A DNA stretch of 64,000 nucleotides from Arion vulgaris (GCA_020796225.1 CM036755.1:10709994-10773993), one strand, 5' to 3'; shown: positions 48,187 through 59,394, counted from the first letter of the stretch. Made by a program: numbers and translations. The notes: generated by a model not told the origin, from the letters alone.

Positions 48187-48440
48187 CTTTTCTTCTTCTT
48201 CGAGCGCTCCATATCAACCACTTGTTAACCACTCTGTATGTGATCTGAGTCTAAGAGCGATTATACGTTGTGTCAATTATGCGCATACAAGTAGGCCAGC
48301 ACATCCGATTTCTACCACGCTTTTTATTTACTAGGGTAGCTTCCCTAGGTCTTACATCAGTTGGCTCTTACGACATGCCTTGTAGGTGGCAGTGGTACTA
48401 TTCTTTGCTTCCCTTGCGGTCCCCGGCACCACACGGGCGT
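48187..48440 (-). mobile_element. SINE-B complete copy
   Basis: (TTC)n, GAGCGCTCCATATCAACCAC ... GTAGCTTCCCTAGGTC ... GGTCCCCGGCACCACACG. Confidence 0.78.
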
Positions 48441-48576
48441 TGTTTCAATAGAAAACATACAACACATCGGGTCGCAGACATTTCTTGGAAAATGGACACG
48501 GTTATCGGCTTGAGCAAACATGACAACACATTGCTTTTGTGTTCATTTGTAAACAATTTATTTGTGAAACCATAGA

Positions 48577-49018
48577 ACAATAACCACGTTTCCCCTCACA
48601 GAGAACTACTACTGTCTTGTAGTTTGATAGGGGACAATCAAAGGCTAGCGGAGCAAACCGTACACAAAACTGGACGTCAGGCAAACCAAGTAGTCCCCCC
48701 AAAAAAGACTGGTAACCTGGGCAGATGACGCTCACCAACCTGGGAGGGAAGGTTGTCTAAGGGTAGCTACCCTAAAAGAAAATAGCAGCCTGCTGCCTTG
48801 CAGGTAGGCTAGGGACAGCCAAAGTCTAATGGAGAGCGAACCCAGTAAACGCTGGCAAAAACTGGACACATCGCCGAAGGATAAGCACCAGAGCTCCAAA
48901 ATGGCGCTAAAGATGTGACGAAACACACCCATGCTAAGGCTGCATAAATCATATTTCCACATGAATAAAAATTTATGGTGAAATCTGGTACATCAGTTTA
49001 AGCAGTGATCCGAGAGAG
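48577..49018 (-). repeat. Interspersed repeat 'K', full inverted copy
   Basis: Reverse complement of 1-430 along its whole length, ending in GAGAGAGAT. Confidence 0.75.
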
Positions 49019-49049
49019 ATATTTGAAGCCATGGAAGCATGCAACAAAG

Positions 49050-49555
49050 AGATGAAATAATCTAACAAATGGAGCACAGTTTTTAATGCAAAACATGTCT
49101 CCATGAACACAAAAAGAGCATTGTTCAACACAGTCTTTCTTCCAACATTATGCTATCAGTGCCAAACCTGGACGATGACATTTAACGATTTAACGACAGA
49201 CGAAAACTGGTCACGACAGAGATGAAGTGTCTACACAGAATGCTGGAGTAACAAGAAGAGACCGGTTTAGAAATGAAGACATCAGGAAAAATGTGGGTAC
49301 AATATCAATACTGAACTTCATCAAGAAACACATTAAATGGTTCGGCCACATAAGCAGATTACCATTAGACAGTGCGCATTAAAGAGCAATGTTACTTCGA
49401 TACAGTGGATACAAAGCAAAAGGCCGGCCATCAAAAGTTGGACCTCAGAGATAACAGAAGAAACACTGTTTATGAAGCTCACACAAAAGTATGTTCGAGA
49501 AAACTCTTCTTGTCCTGACACAGTGAGGTAAAACATGATTGGAGGAAAGAAGAAG
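49050..49555 (+). mobile_element. LINE C-terminal fragment (RFRNED family)
   Basis: Broken frames read KRALFNTVFLPTLCYQCQTW, then RFRNEDIRKNVGTISILNFI and KWFGHISRLPLDSAH. Confidence 0.8.
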
Positions 49556-49634
49556 AAGGAAGCAGGTGGCGAATGGAGAGATGATAGGCAGAAGATCTCA
49601 ATAGAAACAATGGCTACAATTCCCTGCTATTATA

Positions 49635-50045
49635 GTCACTTCTTCTCTTCCACCATTTACTTCTTTATAGAAGTGTTGGAGGTGGGGGGTGGGGTGAAGG
49701 TGTAGTGATCTTGTGTCTGCTTGATCTAAGACACTGCAAGCAGTTATTCATGTCCTTAAGGCTGTTCTTGATGCCGTCGCTCCATCTTTTGCGTGGTCTT
49801 TCTCTTGCTCTGTACTCGTTATACTTTGTGTGGCTCTCTGTTGTAGGCGATACCAGGGCATTCTTGTCAGGTGTCCAAACTATTTAATCTAACTTTTATG
49901 AATTGCATGACTGGTTTCACATCCAGTCTTCTTCTGATTTCTTCATTTCTAATTTTATCTCTTATTGTCACACCTGCAGCTCTTCTAAGACATCTCATCT
50001 CTGTCGTTATGATTTTCCACTCATTAGCTGCTGTTAACGGTCATG
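49635..50045 (-). mobile_element. LINE C-terminal fragment (CKRWSDG family)
   Basis: Near-identical in layout to 14690-15122, including the TTTACTTCTTTATAGAAGTG 3' end. Confidence 0.83.
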
Positions 50046-50049
50046 TTGT

Positions 50050-50660
50050 GCTCACAACGTGGAAATCTACTGCCATTCCCACAAAAACAAAGCTCAGGAT
50101 ATTCAGCTCAAATATGAAATCTGTATTGCTGTAATGCTCGGAAACATGGGGAGTCACCAAGTTAAATACAAATAAGATTCAGACCTTTGTCAATGGATGC
50201 CTTCGGCGGATTCTCAGACTGAGATGGTATGATAGAGTTATGATCAACAAATAAACAGATACAGGTATCTGTTTATTTGTTGATCATATTCGTTACTTCC
50301 GTTGCTTCCTCTGGGGTTCTTGTAAGAAAACTCCTTGTGCTCATCTATGATAGAGTTACAAACACAGACCTGTGCATAAGAACAGGAAAGGAACCCATGA
50401 TGACTCAGATTAAGTCAAGAAAATAGCTATGGGTGTGGCATACCCTAGGGAAGACACAGTCGAGTATCACTAGACAAGCACCTGAGTGGAACCCATAAAG
50501 AAACACGGAACATCCTAAACAGACCCGGAGTCTACTTAAAGAACTGAGGGATGTTGGACAATCTTGGGATACCATAAAGAAAACAACCAGAGACCAAGAA
50601 AACAACCAGAGACCGAGAAAAGTGGCAAACAACTGTTAAGACACTATGCTTCTTGAGGAG
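50050..50660 (+). mobile_element. LINE C-terminal fragment split by a palindromic insert
   Basis: Reads TKLRIFSSNMKSVLL, QTFVNGCLRRILRLRWYDRV, then (after 50345) YDRVTNTDLC, SITRQAPEWNP and ELRDVGQSWDTIKKTTRD. Confidence 0.85.
50241..50345. mobile_element. Small insert with 48-bp perfect palindrome and 13-bp target duplication
   Basis: 105 bp between perfect TATGATAGAGTTA repeats (50228-50240, 50346-50358). 50240-50287 is a perfect inverted repeat, ATGATCAACAAATAAACAG-ATAC / AG / mirror. The remainder (GTTACTTCCGTTGCTTCCTC ...) recurs at 54200-54265 and 57880-58030. Confidence 0.88.
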
Positions 50661-50804
50661 CGGAATCAGTAAGTAAGTAAATAAAATGTTCAGTCAAAAG
50701 TCAAGTAAACCAATAACAAAAGTAAATGAAATACTTTTATTTAGCACAACAAATCAATAACAAGATGAAATGGCACACACACACACAATAAAGATGCATT
50801 ACAT

Positions 50805-51272
50805 AAGTGTTTCCCAACGTGGGGCCCACACCCCACAGGGTAGCAGTTTGATTGTTAAGGGGGCAATTAAATATGCATTTTTTAGTCTACATTTACTTAA
50901 CTTCACATTAAATTAATTTTAACACATCATTTATTTTTAGTTTGTAATTGATCTTATATTTCTTTCAGCCCATAGTAAAATGAGTGTTGCAAGCAAGAAA
51001 ATATTAGAAAGAGAAATTGGCTGAAATCGGATGCACGTGTCCTAAATGGGTAGAAGTATATGCGTATAGGGGCCTACCAAACCAATGTGCAACGTATACA
51101 CGTTCTTGGCACAGATCAAACATATCATAAAGAGTGATTAAAATTGGTCGTAAAGAACAAATGCAAAGAAGAAGAAAATTAAAAATTATGTATATGTTAC
51201 ATAGGGGCATAAGAATTTTAGAAAGTCTTAGGTACTAGTGGGGCATGGCACAAAAAAGGTTGGGAAACACTG
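50805..51272. mobile_element. hAT-type MITE (AGTGTTTCCCAAC ends)
   Basis: 468 bp, ends AAGTGTTTCCCAACGTGGGG and (inverted) CAGTGTTTCCCAACCTTTTT, perfect 8-bp duplication CATTACAT (50797-50804, 51273-51280). A degraded SINE-B-like stretch (51015-51180) lies inside. Confidence 0.92.
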
Positions 51273-51404
51273 CATTACATAAACAAGATTATGTTTAGTG
51301 AAACAAATGGAAGCGTTATTCAAAGCAGGATCAGAGCAGCAAATGTTGTTAGCATTGTCAATACTGGATGTCAGGTATGTCTGGAACTACTACTACTACG
51401 ACTA

Positions 51405-51715
51405 CTACTACTCATCATCATCAAGTAGCTTGTCCCTTCCGGAACTTGGCTCTCATGACAGCAGTCCTGAAAACTCTCTGTTCTGTGCAAGTTGGCTGGT
51501 GTCAGCAGCAGTCATTCTCAGATCGTCAATGACATCTTGCACCCATCGTCTTCTAGGTCTTCCTCTCATTCTTCTTCCAGGTACCATTCCCTCCAAAATT
51601 ATTCACTCCTGTCGTTTGATGTGTCTGAAATATTTAATTTTCCTTATTTTTATACTCTTTAATAGCCACCTCTCTTTAATAGCCAAACAGAAATGTTTCT
51701 ACTGCTACTACTAAT
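51405..51715 (-). mobile_element. LINE C-terminal fragment (AKFxKGQAT family)
   Basis: The minus strand reads MVPGRRMRGRPRRRWVQDVI, DDLRMTAADTSQLAQN and GRDKLLDDDE at the (GAT)n tail. Confidence 0.85.
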
Positions 51716-51719
51716 CATC

Positions 51720-52045
51720 GTTGGCTTCTTTGTCTCAGGAGACAATAGGTTTTGCATCACATAGTTTGTTCTGTACTGAATCACAACATCTCTTGTGGCT
51801 GTAATGGCCTATTCTGGAGTGGCAATCCTTGCTGTAGGTGAAACAGGAGATTAGAGCTGATACATAGGATGGTCTCTCTGCACTCTCTTTTGCCTTCATA
51901 TGTGATGGTATTTTTCTTCATTTCTTTTTTAGCCAGCCCTCTCACTGCCGCTGGCTTGTCGTTAGCCATCCACTCCAAATTTTCTTGGTTTATGCTGCAT
52001 GAAGTTGGATCACGCTTGCAGGTGTCAATGAAGTGTAGTAATAGT
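51720..52045 (-). mobile_element. LINE C-terminal tail with decayed zinc knuckle
   Basis: The minus strand reads LEWMANDKPAAVRGLAKKEM and NTITYEGKRECRE; in the next frame remnants of a C-C-H-H knuckle. Resembles the tail inserted at 38476. 52045-52270 shows nothing else. Confidence 0.65.
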
Positions 52046-52276
52046 ATTTATATGGTCACTTGTATACATTATGTCAAGATTTCAGAATACTATAGAAATA
52101 TATCAACAAACATTGTCTTACAATTGGTAACATCAAAAATAGTTGCTTTATTTCATCGAAAGCTTTGGGAAGGAATCTCAAATTTACAAACACCATTAAT
52201 AAATCTGATATCAATAATACACATACGATTCGCAGTGGGTGTCAGTTTACTGTCCATTTGCAGGATCAATACTAGG

Positions 52277-52843
52277 TCTCATTTACTTAACTTATGATGG
52301 ACTAACCACTAGGTGTCATTTACTTAACGTATGATGGACTAACCACTAGGTGTCATTTACTTAATGTATGATGGACTAACCACTAGGTGTCATTTACTTA
52401 ATGTATGATGTACTAACCACTAGGTGTCATTTACTTAACATATGATGTACTAACCACTAGGTGTCATTTACTTAACGTATGATGAACTGGTCACTAGGTG
52501 TCATTTACTTAACGTATGATGTACTAACCACTAGGTGTCATTTACTTAACGTATGATGGACTAACCACTAGGTGTCATTTACTTAACATATGATGTACTA
52601 ACCACTAGGTGTCATTTACTTAACATATGATGTACTAACCACTAGGTGTCATTTACTTAATGTATGATGGACTAACCACTAGGTGTCATTTACTTAATGT
52701 ATGATGGACTAACCACTAGGTGTCATTTACTTAATGTATGATGTACTAACCACTAGGTGTCATTTACTTAACGTATGATGTACTAACCACTAGGTGTCAT
52801 TTACTTAACGTATGATGGACTAACCACTAGGTGTCATTTACAT
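52277..52843. repeat. 37-bp array, ~15 units
   Basis: Unit ACCACTAGGTGTCATTTACT then TAACGTATGATGGACTA. Variants (ACGT/ATGT/ACAT; GGACTA/GTACTA) are mixed. Unrelated in sequence to the other 37-bp array. 52850-53220 is AT-rich without features. Confidence 0.95.
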
Positions 52844-53224
52844 ACAAAGAATCCACATTAGTCTTCATTTATAATCACAAAAAGAAACAAATACAACATA
52901 CTGTTTACACTTAACCAAACAAAAAACCAAGAATCTACAAATTTTACTCAAGTTAAAAACTGACAACAAATCAAATCTGACTGTCTATTTATGTTTGATA
53001 GTAACTAGAGTAAACAAAACACATTCTTCATTTTAACATGCAATGTGAACCAAAAACAGACAAAATACAATCTGAATGTAACGGTTATACAACTTTCAAT
53101 TTGAGAGATTTTTCCAGATTAGCAATACAGAGTGTGGTCAGAGAGTCATTGATTTTTTTGAGATAGGCAAACAGCAGTTTTTTTAAAAAGAATGTATCAC
53201 AATAACAAGCAATATTAGAAGGGT

Positions 53225-53290
53225 TATTATATGCTTATTGTATCAATAGACACGCTAGTGAGGATGATGTTATTGATTATACTGATGGGT
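53225..53290 (+). mobile_element. RNase H first-motif scrap
   Basis: Reads EDDVIDYTDGS, the first RNase H motif, truncated by the TCTCTCTC end of a repeat 'K' fragment (53290-53340). Confidence 0.5.
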
Positions 53291-53340
53291 CTCTCTCTCT
53301 CTTTCTTGCGATCCCCGCTTAGACTGATGTACTAGATTTC

Positions 53341-53880
53341 CTCATAAATTCTGCTGTTGTTTTTAGGGACTCTGTCCCTCCGTAAGATTTTCATTTAGCT
53401 CAGTGTTTTCCAGCCAGGTTTCGTTTCTCAGGCCTGCTAGCAGTTGGTAGTCTTGCAGCATGTGCTCTGCCGTTATATCCACCTTCTCGCAGTGGCACAG
53501 GCTAGTTGTGCAAATTTTTAATTTGATGTAAAAGTGGGCCCGGAGTCTGTTATGGCCGGTGCGGAGGCGGAATATAACAACTTGTTCGCTACGGGATAGA
53601 CCATAGTACCCATCTTTGGTGCTGTGTTGAGGGTGGTCTTGCAGCCACTTTTCTCTATATTGCCATCCGATGGTTGTTTTAGCCTCCTCGTAGCTGATTT
53701 CGTAATCAGTCTACGGGAGTCGCCCTCCTGTCTTCGTCAGCTTATCTGCCTCTTCATTTCCGCTTATATTACAGTGTGATGGGATCCACTGTATGACTGT
53801 GCATTTGAATGAGTTTGTTAATACTCTAAGGATCGTTTTTAGCTCGATTAGTTCTGTTCTGGCTGAGCTTTTTAGTGCAT
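53341..53880 (-). mobile_element. Jockey-like retroelement: RNase H end and zinc-knuckle tail
   Basis: The minus strand reads TVIQWIPSHCNISGNEEADK LTKTGG (RNase H C-terminus with its His and Asp), then ISYEEAKTTIGWQYREKWLQ, QVVIFRLRTGHNRLRAHFYI and TTSLCHCEKVDITAEHMLQD, where the last knuckle cysteine is Tyr. The best-preserved 3' half of such an element here. Confidence 0.85.
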
Positions 53881-54000
53881 CATTTCCTGAGTGTTGCACA
53901 AAGCACGAACTCCGTAGTTCCAGCAACAATCCTAGGGATCTCCAGCAAGAACTGCACATGAGACTTGATCTGGATTCAAACCTGCAAGCTTCAGGTTGCC
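53878..54000 (-). mobile_element. SINE-D partial copy
   Basis: TGCACAAAGCACGAACTCCG ... TGGATTCAAACCTGCAAG (minus-strand B box). It interrupts the RNase H frame and is followed by repeat 'K' (54000-54180, inverted). Confidence 0.65.
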
Positions 54001-54189
54001 AGGCAAACCCAGTAAACGCTGGCTGAAACTGGACACATCCCCGAAGGATAAGCACCAGAGCTCCAAATGGCGCTGAAGATGTGACGAAACCCACCCATGC
54101 TAAGGCTGCATGAATCAGGTTTCCACATGACTGTGAGTTATGGGGAAATCTGGTACATCAGTCTACGGGTGAACGCGAGAGAGAGTACA

Positions 54190-54584
54190 CTGTCTGTTGA
54201 TCATATTCTTTGCTTCTGTTACTTCTTCTGGGGTTTAAAAAAAACAAAACTCCTTGTTCTCAGACCTTTGTCAATAAATGTCTTTGACGTATTCTCAGAC
54301 TGAGATGGTATGACAGAGTTGCAAACACAGACCTGTGGGTAAGAACAGGACCCCATGCTGATCCAGGTTAAAATGAGAAAATGACGATAAGTCGAGCATA
54401 CACTGAAGAAGATACAGTCGAATGTCACTAGACAAGCACTTGAGTGGAGCCTGCAAGGAAAATGAAAAAAGGGATATCCTAAACAGACCTGGATATAGTC
54501 TTCTTGAGAACCTGAGAAATGCCTTGACTATCCTAGGAAGACATAAAGAAAACAGCAAGAGACCTGGAAAAGTGGCCAACAACT
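54190..54584 (+). mobile_element. LINE C-terminal fragment
   Basis: Broken frames: QTFVNKCL-RILRLRWYDRVA, CH-TST-VEPA region, KKTARDLEKWPTTVEAL. The SINE-C copy next to it is inserted in its end. Confidence 0.75.
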
Positions 54585-54596
54585 GTTGAGGCCCTA

Positions 54597-54789
54597 TTTT
54601 TTTTTTTTTTAGACCCAGAAGCACTTGAGCTTTCAGCACTTTGACTTGGTGCCATGGACATTGCAACGTTCGGTGCCTCAAGCACCATAAATTTGGAGAA
54701 TCTGTGACTTTTCTGCCAGCCCGCGGAATTGAACCGAACTCACAGGGGGATTGTCACCAGTCGCCCAACGCGCTACAAACACGCCGGGC
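54597..54789 (-). mobile_element. SINE-C with 12-bp target-site duplication
   Basis: Poly(T) start, tRNA-like head at the high end, perfect flanks GTTGAGGCCCTA (54585-54596, 54790-54801). Confidence 0.92.
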
Positions 54790-54989
54790 GTTGAGGCCCT
54801 ACGCTCCACAAGGAGCATAGATGTATAAGGAACTAACAATAAATATTGATATACATATAATGTTTCATCAATGAGATCTATTACTAATAACAATATAATA
54901 AAGAAAACTAAAATTAAAAAATGTTGATATGCCCATAAATACTCAATAATGAGATATTTAAATACATAAAAAAAAAAAAAACCCACAAA

Positions 54990-55200
54990 AACAGTTGTTA
55001 CTGCCTCTAGTACCCTTTTTAGGACAGTGTAGGACAGGCGGGACGTGAGTCTGAGGAATTTAATGGCCGCACAGCTAGTACAGAAGCTGTTCAGGTTAGG
55101 ATTTTTCATTTTTGCCCACAACAGAAAAAAATCCTTGGACTTACCGTGAATTGAACACGTGTCTCCTGCATGGGAGTCGGGCTCTAATCCATTCGGGGCC
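54990..55200 (-). mobile_element. SINE-F copy
   Basis: GTAGGACAGGCGGGACGTGA ... GGTTAGGATTTTTCATTTTT ... CCGTGAATTGAACACGTG. Confidence 0.8.
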
Positions 55201-55460
55201 AGAATAAAAATATTTCAATGTATAAAAAAGGGTCAAAGACAAAAGATTGACTTCATCGGTGTTTTACCCCATACGGCACGTTCTCTCTGTGCAAAAATGG
55301 TACGCCACCTGTCGAGTGTATTGCACAAAGTGCAGACTCGGTAGCTCCTGCAAAAACTCATGAAAAAAATTCACTAGCAAACATAAAGGCATGGTTAGGA
55401 TTTCAACCCACGATCTTCGGAGTGCAAGATAAAACTTAACCACTTAGCCCACCCAGTTAA
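55201..55460 (-). mobile_element. SINE-D copy
   Basis: GACTTCATCGGTGTTTTACC ... ATGGTACGCCACCTGTCGAG ... GGATTTCAACCCACGATCTT. Confidence 0.7.
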
Positions 55461-55559
55461 AAAAATATTTTACAATGAAAAAGTAACAAAACATTGTTTG
55501 ATATAACTATAAATGTCACGACCAGGTTATCATTAGTGAGATTTTGACTGTTAGAAATA

Positions 55560-55690
55560 ATAATAACCGTCCATTGCAAGCGATGACAACAGCCTCAGAT
55601 GTGTGCTATTGCACCTCTCTGGTGTGCGCTGAGGTGACTGTAAAGTCCAATCCTCTAGCATAATCGCCCACCACAGGTGGGGCATACATG
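55560..55690 (+). repeat. Interspersed repeat 'N'
   Basis: Second copy of 44935-45070 (GCAAGCGATGACAACAGCCT ... CCACCACAGGTGGGGCATAC). Confidence 0.65.
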
Positions 55691-55854
55691 ATCAAGGTTA
55701 GAAAATGTGAGTATTGTGTGTTTTGTCATTTAGCACAGCAAACTTTCTCTGTGCATCAACGATCAATAATGCCAGTATGTCATTCATCATTGTAATGTTC
55801 AGCTTTGGTTACAACAAAAATTATATTCCAAAAGAAAATAAAACTAGCTGAACC

Positions 55855-56096
55855 AGTAATTGCCGGGAACCACTGGGAAGCAAAGAATAGTACCACTGCG
55901 ATCTACAAGGCATGTCGTAAGAAGCAACTGATGTATTAATACCCTAGTAAATAATAAGCATCGCAGAAATCAGATGTGCTGGACTACTTGTAGGCGCATA
56001 ACTGGCACAATGTACAATCGCTCTTAGGCTCAGATCACATACAAATATCACAGTGATTAACAAGTGGTTGATATGGAGCATTCGAAGAAGAACCAG
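55855..56096 (+). mobile_element. SINE-B copy
   Basis: GGGAACCACTGGGAAGCAAAG ... TAGGCGCATAACTGGCACAA ... CATTCGAAGAAGAA. Confidence 0.78.
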
Positions 56097-56199
56097 TAAT
56101 TGAACCAATATCCTCAGGATTAAGAGACCAGTGTTCCAACTCCTAAGTTTCTCACTCCTTTAAAAATACAATAAGTACATAGCTGAACACGTAAACACA

Positions 56200-56420
56200 A
56201 AGTACTACAGTTTTACAAAATACATAAACAGTGACGATAAACAGCAACGTTTCGACCAAAAGGCCTTTATCAAGCAAACAATACAACAAGAATGACGAAT
56301 TTCGAGGAACACTACAAATGGACGATTACACGTGGAAACATAAACCTATCTAATGAAAATCTGGGAATAAAACGAACAACGAAATGAGTTGTTATAATAA
56401 GTACATATAATAGATATACT
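56200..56420 (-). mobile_element. Penelope 3'-region fragment with hammerhead-like motif
   Basis: The minus strand at 56274-56246 reads TTGATAAAGGCCTTTTGGTC then GAAACGTTG. Here the stem GGCC/GGTC pairs fully (one G-U) around UUUU, the best of the three motifs. Its flanks share CACAAAGTA and ACAAGAATG-type text with 11350-11460. Confidence 0.5.
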
Positions 56421-56435
56421 TGAAATACGGTTTAA

Positions 56436-56976
56436 GGGGGATTCGGGGTCATGAAGCTATTTTCGTTGTTTTCACATTAATGTAAAATTTGTATAACCAT
56501 TTTGAAAGATTATGACTTAGAATAGTAGAAAATTTTTTTTTTTTTTAAATGTCAAAGCGTTGCCATGGAAACATTACAAAATGGTGGCCAAAAACAACAT
56601 TTCAAATCCCTAAGGCTCTGAATCTAATGAATGTAAATGAATTCTGTTTTCACTCTTAGGTGCGCAGTTGTAATATCTAAAATATTACACATGATTTTTA
56701 GGATATATTAAATATTTAATTTTTTATAAATTTTTGGGTAAAAATTCTCTCAAAATTAGGTAAAAAAAAAGCTGTTTTTGGAGGGTGTGTTTACCCAAAA
56801 ATTCATAAAAATGTAATATTTAATATATTCTACATATAAAATATATGTAATATAAAATATATCCTTTTTTTTACTAATTTTTTCTACTATTCTAAGTCAT
56901 AATCTTTCAAAATTGTTATACAAATTCTACATTAATACCAAAGCAACGAAAACAGTTTCAAGACCAGAATACCCCC
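56436..56976. mobile_element. piggyBac-like foldback MITE, TTAA target site
   Basis: 541 bp between TTAA tetranucleotides (56432-56435, 56977-56980). ~100-bp inverted ends (GGGGGATTCGGGGTCATGAA / GGGGGTATTCTGGTCTTGAA ... both ending GACTTAGAATAGTAGAAAA). A second inner inverted repeat (TTTTTGGGTAAA / TTTACCCAAAAA) extends the foldback. Confidence 0.93.
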
Positions 56977-56984
56977 TTAAAGGA

Positions 56985-57240
56985 GAAAGAATGACTTCAC
57001 TGCACTGGGTGTCCCCTATATGGTTCAGTCCCTCTCGGCAGAAACAGTAAGCGACCTGCCTAGAGTGTTGTACAAAGCATGAACTCTGTATCTTTAACAA
57101 CAATCCTTGTTATCTCCAGGAAAAAAGCACATGTGAACTGAAGTATGCAAGCTAGGTTCGAGTCCACAAATTTCAGAATACAAGGCAATGTTTCAATCAT
57201 TTAGACCACACAGACCGCTACTACATAACCTATTACATAT
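56985..57240 (-). mobile_element. SINE-D copy
   Basis: GACTTCACTGCACTGGGTGT ... AGAGTGTTGTACAAAGCATG ... TTCGAGTCCACAAATTTCAG. Confidence 0.7.
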
Positions 57241-57289
57241 TAAGAAAACAAAATTAATATTATTAATAATTACAACATTAAGTAAAATA

Positions 57290-57540
57290 GAAAATGAGTC
57301 AGGAGAAAATGGCGATGTGTCGGGCATACTCTGCGAAAGACACAGTTAAATGTCACTAGACAAGCGCTTAAGTGAAACCCACAAAGCAAACAGAAAAGAG
57401 GAATGTCCTAAACAGATCTAGAGTGTTACTGAGAAACTAAACGATGCTGGACTATTCTTGGAAGCCATAAAGAAAACAGCCAGAGACCTGGAATAGTGGA
57501 ACACAACAGTTGAGGCCCACAAGGAGCAGTAATGATCAAC
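57290..57540 (+). mobile_element. LINE C-terminal tail
   Basis: Broken frame of the 50050 family: ...LNDAGLFLEAIKKTARDLE then NTTVEAHKE. Confidence 0.7.
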
Positions 57541-57879
57541 AAATAAACAGTGTACAGGTATTAGCTTCCGGAAAAACAAATTGACAAACACAGGATTCGA
57601 ACCACTTACCCTCATTTCCTACGAGCATCCTTACGGACACAACCAGCGAGCCATTCTATAAAAATGGTTCACTCAGGAGTGTCTTTCACAAACACTTCGT
57701 TACAGCTAGACACAGAATAATCAGGTAAGGTTCGATCGAACAGTGTTTGCACAAACACATGCTATAAGCTTATTGTGCTTTTATATATTTGAGACGAGAC
57801 AATATCATACATACACACATGTATACACATATAACAAACATGCATACATCATTCAAAGTAGCTTCAAATTTATTGTAAG

Positions 57880-58030
57880 ATGAGAACAAGGAGTTTTTTT
57901 GCAAGAACCCCAGGGGAAGCAGAGAACCCCAGGAGGAAGCAGAGAACCCCAGGGGGAAGCAGAGAACCCAGGGGAAGCAGAGAACCCCGGAGGAAGCAAC
58001 GCATATGGGGGAGCAGTAAGAAATAATAGT
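57880..58030. repeat. ~19-bp tandem expansion in the small palindrome-bearing element
   Basis: AACAAGGAGTTTTTTTGCAA, then five ~18-21-bp AACCCCAGGGGGAAGCAGAG units. Related to the insert at 50241. Part of its other half (ATGATCAACAAATAAACAGT) is at 57532. 57560-57880 shows a tRNA-like scrap (GGATTCGAACC) and no more. Confidence 0.7.
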
Positions 58031-58059
58031 AAGTAACTATCTACATATAAAAAGTATTT

Positions 58060-58460
58060 TCCTACCAACACTTTGTTACCAGTCTCAAACTTGGTCTCTT
58101 ACAGCAACACATCACAGAAAGCTCACCATGTGTGAAATGAAATGCTTGAGGAAGGCAGTGGGAGTCACCAGGAAAGCAGAGTGGGCATAACTTCATGCAC
58201 CGAATATATCAAAAGACAACAAATGCAGTGGTTTAGACATTTAATGAGAATGAAATACAACCAACCACCAATAACAGCATACAATAAAAGAGATCGGGTA
58301 CTAGAGCTAAGGGAAGACCAAGAAAAGATGGATAGACAATATCAAGACCACACTACATAAACACGGATACAACACAACAAGGGCAACTCATCTAGCCCTA
58401 GAACACAAATTAAAGCTCCCATCCCTACACTTAACGGCAAGAGTGGACAGCCAACTACAT
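58060..58460 (+). mobile_element. LINE C-terminal fragment
   Basis: Across frames: LSYSNTSQKAHHV, EMKCLRKAVGVTRK, EYIKRQQMQWFRHLMRMKYN, then KKRWIDNIKTTLHKHGYNTT. Confidence 0.78.
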
Positions 58461-58554
58461 CTTCCACCTGAAAATAGACAATCTACATATAAAACATAAG
58501 TAAAGAAACCCTTTTTATACCTTGAGGTAAATGAGAAGAAATGATCAAAGAATA

Positions 58555-58745
58555 TCAAAGCAGGCAATGAAGTGGGAGGCCAAGGGTTCAAGAAAGAGAG
58601 AATGACCTAAGGAGACCCTTAAACGAACTTTGCTGAGAGAGGTAAAAAATATAGGTCTCAGTTTCATAGAGGAGATTGAGCGAGTTGCCAAGGATAGAGC
58701 AGTATGGAGAAATTGCTTGCAGGCCCTATGTAATGTATAACGTAC
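58555..58745 (+). mobile_element. LINE C-terminal tail
   Basis: GRPRVQERENDLRRP, then across a frameshift LLREVKNIGLSFIEEIER-VAKDRAVWRNCLQALC. Followed by (ATT)n. Confidence 0.72.
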
Positions 58746-58754
58746 GAGAGGAAT

Positions 58755-59112
58755 TATTATTATTATATTAGGTAATACAGTGTTAGGCCTATATTTTTCA
58801 TTGAACACCGGCACATGATTGGTGGTGTGGTCAACATCATGTCGGCTGCCTTTTCAATATACCTTGAGGTATTAAAATGGTTAATACAGTGTTAGGCCTA
58901 TATTTTTCATTGAACGCTGGCACATGATGGGTGGTGTGGTCAATATCACGTCGGCCGCCTTTACTTCCCAGTGCTTTTTACGGCACCCAATTAAGGTTGG
59001 GTCGACCTGAGAGCCGATAGAGCCGAAAAAATAGTCCTCATCCACTGTGGAATTGAACCCGGACCTCTAGCCTAAGAAGCGAGTTCACTAACAACTACGC
59101 CACTACAGCTCT
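58755..59112 (-). mobile_element. SINE-I, tRNA-derived, with ~105-bp duplication of its distal end
   Basis: Minus-strand head: TAGTGGCGTAGTTGTTAGTG and GGTTCAATTCC (B box, 59057-59047). The distal stretch AATACAGTGTTAGGCCTATA ... GGTGTGGTCAA is present twice (58770-58870, 58882-58970). Confidence 0.7.
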
Positions 59113-59225
59113 CTAACTATTCTTCACCCCTAGGGATGCATAGGTCCGCAACCAAGGCCTTCCAAGCCTGTCTATCCATGGCCATCTTTTTCAGATCTCT
59201 CCCCATTGCTTGCGACATTAGGCCC
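59113..59225 (-). mobile_element. LINE C-terminal tail
   Basis: The minus strand reads AMGRDLKKMAMDRQAWKALV-ADLCIPRGEE, the same tail that is amplified at 6965. A ~70-bp scrap of the same tail is at 59640-59710. Confidence 0.82.
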
Positions 59226-59394
59226 TGGTAACCACTTGGGAATCTAATTAAATGTACAACATTAATTAATATGAAAAAATCAACAATAACTGAGTAATAT
59301 CTCATCTCGCTATTATATAATCACAGACCATTAACACATAATACGAAATATACAAAACAATATCAAGGAAGGTAAAAAACAGAACATCGTGGCA

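Noticed and set aside
51781..51978. Short minus-strand ORF (MANDKPAAVRGLAKKEM) as a host exon
   Set aside because: Fits a LINE C-terminal tail with a decayed zinc knuckle, like other tails in the window.
52277..52843. CRISPR array (second 37-bp direct repeat)
   Set aside because: No spacers; a plain minisatellite.
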